Source: Chloroflexota bacterium
GTDB lineage: Bacteria > Chloroflexota > UBA11872
Direction: 5' to 3'
DNA length: 64,000 nt
Assembly: GCA_026706485.1 (NCBI GenBank)
Contig: JAPOYR010000009.1
Span: 62,001-126,000 of the forward strand
The notes beneath the pieces are model-generated. The model was given only the letters and a program-made list of their open reading frames with translations, was not told the origin of the DNA and did not search any database. Of the stretch, positions 16,968 to 25,700 are shown one piece after another (positions within the stretch are counted from its first letter, which is position 1; each line of letters starts with the position of its first letter). A program made the position numbers and the translations under genes.

Positions 16968-17819
16968 TCAAAACGCCTCCAGCAAGCCGCGGCGGCGTGT
17001 GGCGCGGTCGAATCGCGCGAACAGCCACCATCCGACGGCGGCCAGGACGAGGGTCATGCCCAACAACACGGCCGCCGTCAGATACGCCTCCGGGGCGTCG
17101 CCGAAGACCAGCGCGGCCCGGAGTCCGCGGGCAATCCAGGTGAGCGGCAGCGCGTGTCCCACCGCCTGCGCCCACTCCGGGAGGACGGTGGTCGGGTACG
17201 CGATGCCGGCGAAGACTCCCGACGCAACGGTGAACGTGCCGAACAGGATTCCGGCTTCCCGATACCGCATGACGAATCCGGCCATCAACACGCCAACCGC
17301 GATGCTGGCCGTGACGGCAGTGACCAGTACCAACACCAGCGCCGGCGGGACGAGGCTCAATTCGAAGCGAAACAGCAGCCACACGGCCGCGAACATCACG
17401 ACGGCAAAAGCGATCTGCGCCAGCGCTCGGCCCGCGGCATCCGCGGCCAGGATGAGCGTTCGAGGAGTGAGCGAGGTCCAGGCGATCCCGAGCGTGCCCA
17501 TGTGTCGCTCGCTGGAGAGCCCGATCGCGACCGATTGCATGGTCGTCGCGATCCAGACCATGACGACGGTGCCAATGGTGGCGAACGCGAGGTAGTTGTC
17601 GGTGCCCGCCGCGGCCGCGAAGGTCGCGGCCTGCGCCTCGTCCGGTCCGGCCAGCGCGCGAGCGTTGAGCACTACGGGCAGTGCCGTTGTCAACGCGGCG
17701 ACCACGCCAATTTGCCAGAACCATCCCTCGCGCCGCTGGATTCGCGAGGCCTTGCCGGCAACCGCTACGAACGCCGCGAGGTGCGCTAGGGCTCGGCGCC
17801 AGAGCTCAGACGCGCTCAA
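16968..17819 (-). CDS. ABC-2 type transporter permease (first subunit)
   Basis: A 283-residue protein with six hydrophobic segments and the ABC-2 signature region GIAYPTTVLPEWAQAVGHALPLTWIARGLRAAL. Its start (17819) overlaps the end of the ATPase gene by 14 bases and its stop is 8 bases from the next permease, so the three genes form a tight operon. Two different permeases with one ATPase suggest a heterodimeric membrane channel. Cargo unknown. Confidence 0.87.
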   Translation of the reverse strand: MSASELWRRALAHLAAFVAVAGKASRIQRREGWFWQIGVVAALTTALPVVLNARALAGPDEAQAATFAAAAGTDNYLAFATIGTVVMVWIATTMQSVAIGLSSERHMGTLGIAWTSLTPRTLILAADAAGRALAQIAFAVVMFAAVWLLFRFELSLVPPALVLVLVTAVTASIAVGVLMAGFVMRYREAGILFGTFTVASGVFAGIAYPTTVLPEWAQAVGHALPLTWIARGLRAALVFGDAPEAYLTAAVLLGMTLVLAAVGWWLFARFDRATRRRGLLEAF

Positions 17820-18861
17820 ACGGATCCTCCAGGCGGGCGCCCGTGAGCTTGATGAAGGCGTCCTCGAGCGTGGCGTCGCGCAGACGGGCGTCCTCGATGG
17901 TCACGCCGTCCCGGCGCAGCCGTTCATCGAGATCGTGGGCCGTGCGCCATCCGTCCGCCGCCCGCACCGCCGCCTCGATGGACCCATCGTCCGCCGCGTC
18001 GCCCCACCACAGCGCCTGGTCGCCTAGGGCCGTCCGGGCGGCCTGGAGGTCGCCGCTGAGGCGCAGCTCGAGTCGCGGCTCCAGACCAGCTTCGCGGATC
18101 AGCTCCCGCGGGGCGCCCTCGGCCACCAGCGCGCCGCGGTGAATGATGCCGACGCGGTCACAAATCTCTTCGGCCTCGTGCATGCTGTGCGTGGTGAGCA
18201 AAACGGCTTTGCCCTCGCCGCTCAGCTCGCGAATCAGCCGGCGCGTCCCGCGCGCGGCGGACGGGTCCAGCGCCGCGGTGGGCTCGTCCAGCATGAGCAC
18301 CGGCGGGTCGTGGAGCAGCGTGCGGGCCAGGTTGAGGCGCTGCTTCATGCCCGTGCTGTAAGTCTCAACCAGCTGATCGGCGCGATCCGCCAGCCCCAGG
18401 TGGTCCAGCAGGCGCTTGGTGCGCTCGCGGATGGCCGACCCGGTCATGTACTCCATGCGACCGAATAGCTCGAGGTTCTCGCGTCCGGTCAGCCGCCAGT
18501 AGAGCCCGCGCTCGCCGGCGAACATGACGCCGATGCTGCCGCGCACGTCTGAACCGTGACGCACAGTGTCGTAGCCGCAGACGAGCGCGGCGCCGGCGGT
18601 GGGCTCCAGCAGGGTGGAGAGCATCTTGACGGTCGTCGTCTTGCCCGCGCCGTTCGGGCCCAGCAGGCCATAGCACTCGCCCGCCGGAATCCGCAGGTTC
18701 AGGTCGCATACCGCTACGATCGGTTCGCCGGAAACGTTGGGCGCTCGCCGCCGCACGATCTCCCACGGACGGCTGCGGGGGACGCGCGGCTCGAAGTGCT
18801 TGGTGAGTCCCTGCGTTTCGATCAGGTGCGTGGGTTCGCGCTCCATGCTGCTTATAGCCAA
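17806..18861 (-). CDS. ABC transporter ATP-binding protein
   Basis: A 351-residue ABC ATPase of the NatA/DrrA type. Walker A is GPNGAGKTTT, the Q-loop region FAGERGLYWRLTGRENL, and the signature is STGMKQRL in place of LSGGQ, a variant common in ABC-2 exporters. Walker B is VLMLDEPTAALDP and the H-loop is TTHSMHEAEE. After the ATPase core comes a C-terminal domain of about 90 residues (LELRLSGDL...LEDAFIKLTG) typical of DrrA-like proteins. An in-frame ATG at 18846 (MEREPTHLIETQGL) is an equally plausible start. It is the first gene of the exporter operon. Confidence 0.93.
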   Translation of the reverse strand: MAISSMEREPTHLIETQGLTKHFEPRVPRSRPWEIVRRRAPNVSGEPIVAVCDLNLRIPAGECYGLLGPNGAGKTTTVKMLSTLLEPTAGAALVCGYDTVRHGSDVRGSIGVMFAGERGLYWRLTGRENLELFGRMEYMTGSAIRERTKRLLDHLGLADRADQLVETYSTGMKQRLNLARTLLHDPPVLMLDEPTAALDPSAARGTRRLIRELSGEGKAVLLTTHSMHEAEEICDRVGIIHRGALVAEGAPRELIREAGLEPRLELRLSGDLQAARTALGDQALWWGDAADDGSIEAAVRAADGWRTAHDLDERLRRDGVTIEDARLRDATLEDAFIKLTGARLEDPFERV

Positions 18862-19225
18862 CCGCGTCTGTGGCTCGGCGTCAATCGAAGTCAGAGGCGC
18901 CCGAGCCTAGGATGAAGTGCAACGTCTGGCTGCGCCATCTGTCACCCCGAGCGAAGCGAGGAGTCTCAGATCCACGACTCCGGCCGCGAGGCCGGGCACT
19001 CTAGATTCCGCACGTTCGTTCGGAATGACCAGTCAAGTGCGGTGGCGTATGCCCCGCAGCATGGGTGATTCATCCAAGGCCGATCCCACGCTGCACGCAG
19101 CGCGGGCCACTGGGCGGACCCTCCTCACCCCCACCCTCTCCCACGGTGGGGAGAGGGAGCCGGACGTGCCCGCGAAGGGCTACCGGTCAACTCCCAGTAG
19201 GGATGCCCCTACACGACGGTGGTGG
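18862..19225. other. Intergenic region with four palindromic repeats
   Basis: No gene recognised. It contains a CACCCCGAGCGAAGCGAGGA element (about 18943-18962), an ATTCCGCACGTTCGTTCGGA element (about 19005-19024), a CCCACGCTGCACGCAGCGCG element (about 19086-19105) and a CCCTCTCCC...GGGAGAGGG element (about 19133-19162). It lies between the HAD operon end and the start of the ABC exporter operon. Any promoter for the exporter should lie near 18870-18940, but I saw no convincing boxes. Confidence 0.6.
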
Positions 19226-19966
19226 TCAATTGGCCGCGGCGGATCCTGAGGCGGTGATTAGACCGGGAAGCTCGCCCAGCGCGTCGATCGACTCTCCCCG
19301 CCACGACTCTTGTTCCGAAAGCTCCGGAGCGGGCCTGCCCGGCGTCGTGATGAGAAGGACTCGCATGCCGACACGCTGTGCACCCGTGAGCTCACCTTGC
19401 GCGCCGTCACCCACGTACATGCAGTCCGTTGGATCAACTCTCAGGCGCTCGCACGCGCGCAAGTAGATGGCCGGATCGGGCTTGGTCAGCCCCTCCGCGC
19501 AGGAAAATAGCGGCACGTCGATCGCGTCGGCGTAGGGCATTGCGGGCCATAGGAGCGGGACCTCTGGAATGCAGTTGCTGACGAGGGCTGTCCGGAGGCC
19601 CAGCGCGCGCAGCCGAGCCAGCGTGGTCAGCGCGTCTGGTCGCGGTTGCAAGACGCGCCGCGTGCAATCGACGCGAATTCGTGACGCCTCGTCAATGGCC
19701 GCGGCACTGGCTCGCACTCCGATTGCTTCACAGACGCCTCGCACGCACGCCTGGACGGTCGGAAATGTGCCGTCATATCGCTCCTGCCAAAGGTCGGACC
19801 ATGATTGCGAGAAGGCGTGGGGTTCCGCGCCGACGGCACGGGCCATCTCGATGCTCGCCGCCCTAAACGCTGCGTCGTCGACCGGCGGCGTCAGCGTATT
19901 GAAGAGATCGAAGACCACCGCCCGCACCGATGCACCGCCGTTCCACCCTCGGCGACGGTCGGCCAT
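19226..19966 (-). CDS. HAD-superfamily hydrolase, paralogue 1
   Basis: A 246-residue haloacid-dehalogenase-like hydrolase. Motif I is VVFDLFNTLT (nucleophile Asp in DLF; the usual DxD second Asp is replaced by Asn in FDLFNTL, as in dehalogenase- and Epoxide-hydrolase-N-like HADs). Motif II is TALVSNC, motif III the Lys of GLTKPDPAIY, motif IV CMYVGDGAQGEL. The ATG at 19966 is preceded by a good Shine-Dalgarno (GGGAGG), which decides the start; the longer frame is not used. It is a tandem paralogue of the gene at 20002-20703. The substrate is unknown, probably a small phosphorylated metabolite. Confidence 0.88.
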   Translation of the reverse strand: MADRRRGWNGGASVRAVVFDLFNTLTPPVDDAAFRAASIEMARAVGAEPHAFSQSWSDLWQERYDGTFPTVQACVRGVCEAIGVRASAAAIDEASRIRVDCTRRVLQPRPDALTTLARLRALGLRTALVSNCIPEVPLLWPAMPYADAIDVPLFSCAEGLTKPDPAIYLRACERLRVDPTDCMYVGDGAQGELTGAQRVGMRVLLITTPGRPAPELSEQESWRGESIDALGELPGLITASGSAAAN

Positions 19967-20001
19967 GTCGTCCTCCCGTCCTTCGAGGACGCTGCGCGGC
20001 G

Positions 20002-20703
20002 TCAATCGGCAGCGGCGATTCCCGCTCGAATGATGAGCTCGGGAAGCTCGCCGAGCGCGTCGATCGCTTCGCCCGGCCACGAGGTTCGCTCCGAATCATA
20101 GGCAGCGGAAGTCGCGGGCGTCCGGATAAGAATCGCGCGCATGCCGACGCGCTCGGCGCCGCTGAGTTCGCCATTGCCGCCATCGCCCACGTAGACGCAG
20201 GCCCCCGGGGCCACCGCGAGTCGCTCACATGCCCGCAGGTAGAGAGCGGGATCGGGCTTGATCAGCCCCTCCGCACAGGAGAACAGGGGCTCCTCGATCC
20301 ACTGGGCGAACGGCGTCGCCGACCAGAGGGCCGGGACTGGGGGCGAGCAGTCACTGATCAGCGCGGTGCGGAGGTCCAATGAGCGCAGCCGAACCAGCGT
20401 GGCGACCGCGTCGGCCCGCGGCCGAAGGGTGCGCCGCGCGAACTCGGCGCGGATTTGCGATGCCCGGCGTATTCCCTCGGTATCAATGTGTAAGCCAATC
20501 ACGGTGCATACGCTCCGAACATCGGCTTCGGCCGTTGGATATGCGCGGCTGAATCGCTCCCGCCACGTGTCGGACCAGGCTTGTGCGAAAGCATCGGGCT
20601 CCGCGCCGACGGCGCAGGCCATCTCCGTCAGCGAGGCGCGGAACATCGACCGATCGACCGGCAGGGTGAGGGTGTTGAACAGATCGAAGACCACCGCCGC
20701 CAC
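20002..20703 (-). CDS. HAD-superfamily hydrolase, paralogue 2
   Basis: A 233-residue HAD hydrolase closely related to its downstream neighbour over the full length: VVFDLFNTLTLPVD, EMACAVGAEPDAF, FSCAEGLIKPDPALYLRACERL, CVYVGDGGNGELSGAERVGM. The same catalytic motifs are present (nucleophile Asp of FDLF, Ser of LISDC, Lys of IKPDP, Asp of VGDG). It arose by tandem duplication. The start is taken as the GTG at 20703. The frame just upstream is GC-rich and without a clear Shine-Dalgarno, so the start is tentative. It lies 31 bases after the MFS transporter stop and is probably co-transcribed with it. Confidence 0.86.
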   Translation of the reverse strand: MAAVVFDLFNTLTLPVDRSMFRASLTEMACAVGAEPDAFAQAWSDTWRERFSRAYPTAEADVRSVCTVIGLHIDTEGIRRASQIRAEFARRTLRPRADAVATLVRLRSLDLRTALISDCSPPVPALWSATPFAQWIEEPLFSCAEGLIKPDPALYLRACERLAVAPGACVYVGDGGNGELSGAERVGMRAILIRTPATSAAYDSERTSWPGEAIDALGELPELIIRAGIAAAD

Positions 20704-20734
20704 CGGCGTGTCGCCGCTTGATCCGCGGCGCTGG

Positions 20735-22360
20735 TCAGTCGTGTCGCGCTCCCGGCCGCTGCGTGCGCAACGGGATCTCCTTGAGAAACATCGTCACCAC
20801 GAAGGCAATGGCCAGCGCCGCGGTCACCAGCAGGAACACGTCGCCAATGGCCGTTGTCAGCGTCTCGCGCAGCGTGGCGAGAAGTTGATCCAGCATTTTG
20901 GCGCCCTGCGGCCCACGGCCCGCGAACCCGGCCTGCAGCTGATCCAGCGCCTCCGGATTCACCAGCGCTTGCGGGTTGTTGGACATCTCCGCGAGTTGGC
21001 CCTCGGGCAGCGCCTGCCGGATCGGCGGTGGCAGCGCGTCGTAGAGTCCGGTGGCGAACCGGTTGGCCATGTATGAGCCGAGCACCGCCAGGCCCAAGGC
21101 GCCGCCCACGGAGCGATAGAACTGGGTCGCCGAAGTCGCGGCGCCGAGCAGATTGGGCGGAACCGCGTTCTGCACCGCAATGGTGAAGCTCGGAAATGTG
21201 ATTCCGAGACCGATGCCCGTGATGACGACGCCGGCGACCGCCTGGCCGAACGACGTTTCGGCGGTCATTCGCGACATCAACGCCACCCCGACCCCCATGA
21301 CGACGATGCCGATCAGGCCTTGGATGCGGTAGTGCCCGCCCAGGCGCGACAGGGTCTGCCCGGCCAGCCCCGCCGCCACCACCATGCCCAGCATCATTGG
21401 CGTGAGGAACGAGCCGCTGCTGGTCGCTGACGCTCCGAGCACGCCTTGGAAGAACAGCGGAATGAAGATGATGGACCCGAACATGCCGAATCCGGTGAGG
21501 AAGACGGCGACGAGCGACACGCTCACCGTGCGGTTGGAGTAGATGCTCAGCGGCATGATGGGGTCGCTGGCCCGCCGTTCCACCGCCACGAAGACCAGGA
21601 TCATGACGGCGGCGAAGGCGAGGATGCCAATGATCTGGGGCGAGAGCCACTCGTACTGAATGCCGCCCAGCGACAAGCCGATGAGCAGCGGCACCACGAT
21701 CAGCGCGAGCAGCGCCATGCCCGCGTAGTCCAGGCGGTGAATCCGTCCCACGGGCCTGATGTTGGGGAAGAAGCGAATAAACAGGGCGACCACCGGCAGG
21801 CCCACGGGCAGGTTGACGTAGAAGACCCAGTTCCAGGACAGGCTGTCGGTGATGAATCCGCCGAGGGTGGGGCCAATCACCGATGAGAGGCCGTACACCC
21901 CGGCCACCACGCCTTGGTATTTGCCGCGCTCCGCGGGGGAGAACAGATCGCCGATGGTGGTCAAGGACATGGCCATGATGCCGCCGCCGCCGATGCCCTG
22001 AATCGCGCGGAAGGCGATGAGCTGGTCCATGGACTGGCTCAGGCCGGCGAGGATCGATCCAACAAGGAAAACGCAGATGCCGCCGAGGAAGAAGGCCTTG
22101 CGCCCGTAGAGGTCCGACAGCCGCCCGGCGATGGGCACCACCGTGGTGGACGCGACCAGATAGGCCGTGGTGACCCAGGTGAACCGGTCGAACCCGCCCA
22201 GGTCGGCGACGATGCGCGGCATGGCCGTGCTCACGATCGTCTGGTCCAGCGAGGCCAGGAACATGGCGAGCATGAGCCCGCCCATGGTCAAGACGATGTG
22301 CCGGCGTGGGAGCGGTTCGGCGTCCGCCGGGTGGGCGGAGTCCGGGGCGCTGCTCGTCAT
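20735..22360 (-). CDS. MFS drug exporter, DHA2 (14-helix) family
   Basis: A 541-residue major-facilitator transporter of the EmrB/QacA DHA2 class. It has motif D-like LASLDQTIVSTAMP in helix 1, motif A GRLSDLYGRK between helices 2 and 3, and motif C GPTLGGFITDSLSWNWVFYV in helix 5. Length and number of hydrophobic segments fit 14 helices. A large soluble loop near the C-terminus (about residues 430-490, rich in Gln/Ala/Pro) precedes the last helix. Its ATG overlaps the stop of the small RHH gene (ATGA), so the regulator-like protein and transporter are coupled. The substrate is probably a lipophilic drug or toxin. Confidence 0.92.
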   Translation of the reverse strand: MTSSAPDSAHPADAEPLPRRHIVLTMGGLMLAMFLASLDQTIVSTAMPRIVADLGGFDRFTWVTTAYLVASTTVVPIAGRLSDLYGRKAFFLGGICVFLVGSILAGLSQSMDQLIAFRAIQGIGGGGIMAMSLTTIGDLFSPAERGKYQGVVAGVYGLSSVIGPTLGGFITDSLSWNWVFYVNLPVGLPVVALFIRFFPNIRPVGRIHRLDYAGMALLALIVVPLLIGLSLGGIQYEWLSPQIIGILAFAAVMILVFVAVERRASDPIMPLSIYSNRTVSVSLVAVFLTGFGMFGSIIFIPLFFQGVLGASATSSGSFLTPMMLGMVVAAGLAGQTLSRLGGHYRIQGLIGIVVMGVGVALMSRMTAETSFGQAVAGVVITGIGLGITFPSFTIAVQNAVPPNLLGAATSATQFYRSVGGALGLAVLGSYMANRFATGLYDALPPPIRQALPEGQLAEMSNNPQALVNPEALDQLQAGFAGRGPQGAKMLDQLLATLRETLTTAIGDVFLLVTAALAIAFVVTMFLKEIPLRTQRPGARHD

Positions 22361-22590
22361 CGAGGCTCGATTTCCCGAAGCATGTCCTCAACATCGGCGG
22401 TCGGGAACTCGTGGCGGGACGCCCTGGCGATGGCGCGCAGCTTGGCATCGACCGTCCATTGACGACTGCCGCTCGCCCGACGCAAGGCCCGGCGGACCCA
22501 CTCCGCAATGGTCACTCGTTTCCGTCGGGCAATGCCCGGCAGTGCTCGAATCGTGTATTCGTGCAGGATCAGGCGGAGTCGGCGGCGCAT
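22357..22590 (-). CDS. Small ribbon-helix-helix-like protein
   Basis: About 77 residues. The N-terminus alternates Arg and hydrophobic residues (RRRLRLILHEY) as a DNA-contacting beta strand. It is followed by ALPGIARRKRVTIAEWVRRALRRA, the loop and second helix of CopG/RHH proteins. The tail EFPTADVEDMLREIEPR is like that of VapB/CopG-type antitoxins. No toxin gene follows; instead the stop overlaps the ATG of an MFS exporter. A local repressor of that exporter or an orphan antitoxin are both possible. An ATG at 22596 two codons upstream is an alternative start. Confidence 0.65.
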   Translation of the reverse strand: MRRRLRLILHEYTIRALPGIARRKRVTIAEWVRRALRRASGSRQWTVDAKLRAIARASRHEFPTADVEDMLREIEPR

Positions 22591-22791
22591 GCGCACAGGC
22601 TAGGTGACTGAAGTCGCGCAAGTCGATTCGAGTTTTGACCGAAAAACGACCATCGAAACCGGGCAGTCGCTGCCGTTGCCTTCGCCTTCACTCCGTGACT
22701 GGTCGATAACCTGCGAGCATGGCACTCCGTCTGCGCTCGCTGCCCTAGAATGCGCGGCCTGCCAGGTGCAGGCTCCGGTGAGTGCGAGCAA

Positions 22792-25700
22792 ATGCGAGCA
22801 TGGTGGCGGCGGGCGGCTCTCGCGGGCCTCGTGGTCCTTGCCGTGGGCGCCACGTACGGTGCCGTGGAGTCCAAGCCTGCCGTTTCGCCGCCTGCGGCGC
22901 GTGCGGTCGTCGAGCCGAGCCCGGCGCCGGTCTCGGCCCCAGAGGCAACCGGCGGCGCGACGCCGCAAGCCACGCCCACGCCCACTGCGACGCCGTCGCC
23001 CACTCCGCCCTCCAGCCAAACGGCGCTCTTCCTGGGTCTGCAGCCCGGCGTTGGCACGCGGGACGATGCCTTCGGTCAGTTCCTCCAAACCAGTTGGCGC
23101 ACCGTCTTCGAAGCGTTAACGACGGCTGAGCAAACGTGCATTCGGGGCGAACTGGGAGTCACGCAGTTGGCGTCGGCCCTCCGCGGAGTATTGCTTCAAT
23201 TCATCTCCCCGCTGGCGCCCTGGCACGCGGACTTCTTTCGCTGTCTCGAGCCGGAGACAGCCCTGCGCGTGTTCATCTTTTGGTGGGGCGAGGGCTGGCA
23301 CGACGTCAGCGAAAACAGCCTCAGCTGCGCCCGGGAGTTTCTGGGCCCAACGGATATTGCGGACTTCTTGGCTGGAGAGCTTCCGGACGCCACTTCCGAA
23401 AGCGCCGAAGTCTCGCGGCGCGTCTATCGCGGTCTCCTCGCCTGCAACATTCAGCCGCTGCGTGGCTCGTTGGTCAATTCGATCTCGGGAAACAGCGAGG
23501 AAGAGGGCTTGTGCTTCCACACCAAGGTTAGTGAGGCGGTGATCGCGTCACTCCTGGGACGGGCGACCGCGGCTGACGCTCCCCCGTGGCAGGAGCAGAT
23601 GTTGAGCTGTTTGACGGACTCAACGGTCGGCAGCTTGCTATTCGACCTGCTTCCCACCGCGTCCGGCGGGGTCTTCAGAGACGAAGAAGATTGCGTTCGC
23701 CGGGAGTTCACCGAGGCCCAGATCGCGAGCGGGATGCCGTCGAGGACGAGTTCGGATCATGCCGCGGCCCGCCAAGCCTTGGTCGATCGGCTGCGGACCT
23801 GCATTCCCGATCTGGAGCTCGCGGGCGAAGACGCGCACCCCGTGGAGCGCCGGCTTGGAATGTGGGGCGACTCGGATAGCTCGTGCATCAACATTGAGAT
23901 CGGAGAAGCGTTTCTAGGGTTGGTGCTCGGCAAGCCCTATCGGCCAAATCCCGAATTGGTGATGAAGGCGCAGGGCTGCCTGCATCCCAGGCTAGGGGCG
24001 GCAGCGTTTCTGGCATTGCTATCGCGGGAAATCGACGGGCTGACCGGCGACCACCAATCCTGTGTGCGGTCGCATCTCGCCGATTCGCGATTTGGAATCT
24101 TCCTGCTCCCCGACGCGAGCCCCGGGAGCGCCCCCGCATTCCAGGAATTCGTTGCCGGCCATCGCGCCTGCCTGTCGGATGTGATTTCGTCAGACGGTGA
24201 CGGCATTGGACGAGCGAATCGCAGTCCCGCTCCGCTTTGGCAGTCTTCGACCGGCGGTTCCGTCGTTCCGGCTCCGACCGTCAGCGGCGGCGTGCTCTAC
24301 GCCGGATCGGATGACGCCCACGTTTACGCTCTCGACACGGGCACCGGCGAGCTGCGGTGGAGCTTTGCCACCGGCGGCGCCGTCAGATCCTCGCCGACGG
24401 TAGCCGACGGAGTCGTCTACGCGGGATCCGACGACGCCCACCTTTACGCGCTGGACGCCGGCACCGGCGAGTTGCGGTGGAAGTTCGACACCGGAGATCC
24501 GGTGAAATCTCGACCCACCGTCAGCGGTGGAATGGTCTTTCTCAGTGCGCGAGATCAGGGGGTGCACAAGCTGCATGCCGTCAATGCGGCATCGGGCGAG
24601 CGAGTCTGGGTCGCAGCGATTCCAATTGCGTTCGATCCCGGAATCGCGCCAACCGTTTCGGGGTCTCGGGTGTTCGTGGCCAGCGTTGACGGCGACCTTT
24701 ACGCGCTGCATGCGTCGACCGGCGAAGTCGCCTGGACGTTTGACACGCCATCGCCCCCAGCAGCCCAACCGGTTACCGCCGGGGGAAGGGTCTTCCTCAT
24801 GACGGCCGGCGATGTCTACGCCGTCGATGAGGACGACGGTCGGATGATCTGGAGCGACTATTTCTGGTCGGTCGACTACGAACGTCAACCACTTCCGCCG
24901 CTCGTCGTCGAAGACGTCGTCTATGTGTCAAGCGGCCGGCAACTCTTTGGCCGCGATGCCGCCACCGGCCAGACGGTCATGGTGTTGGGGGCGGACGGCT
25001 TCATCGACACGCTGCCCGCGCTTCATGAGGGGCTCGTGTTCATCGGTTCCGATGGAGGCCAGCTCTATGCGAGGGATCCGCTGGGGGAGGGCGTCGTCTC
25101 CGATCAACTGATCTGGGGGGTCGACATCGGCCCTCGGACGCTACGCCATCCCGTGGTTGCCAATGGCATCCTCTACGCCCAATCCAACGATGGACGGCTC
25201 GAGGCCTTCAACGCCGCCAATGGGCAGCTGATCTGGTCACTTGATCTGGGCGAGCGAAGGGGTCGGCGATCCTTCACCGTCGTTGAGAACACGGTATATG
25301 TCGGATCTGCCGACGGCAGCGTCTATGCCCTGAAAACCGAGACGCCCGAAGTCGTGGAAGTGACGCCCACGCCGGTTCCCGCGGAGACACCGACACCGCG
25401 GGAATCCGTCGTTGTCACGGAAATCCAGTCGGTCCCTATTCAGACCTCTTCGATGACCTCCAACGACGAACGGGCCGAAATCAGCGTCGGCGGTGGCGAC
25501 TCTGGTCTCACGCTTCGTGCGCGATGGGAATTGCCCGACAACTCGTTGATCTGGGGCCCGAAAGACTCGAATAGTATCTATTTCATTGTCGGCTCACGCG
25601 TATATCGAATTGGGACCGACGGTTCGTCGGTCGAGTTCGTGGTGGATGCCGCCACGGAGATGCGCCGGTTGGCCGGTCGGGAGTATCAACACTGGGCCTT

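Noticed and set aside
22357-22590. Complete toxin-antitoxin pair
   Set aside because: Only an RHH-like small protein is present; the overlapping neighbour is an MFS exporter, not a toxin.
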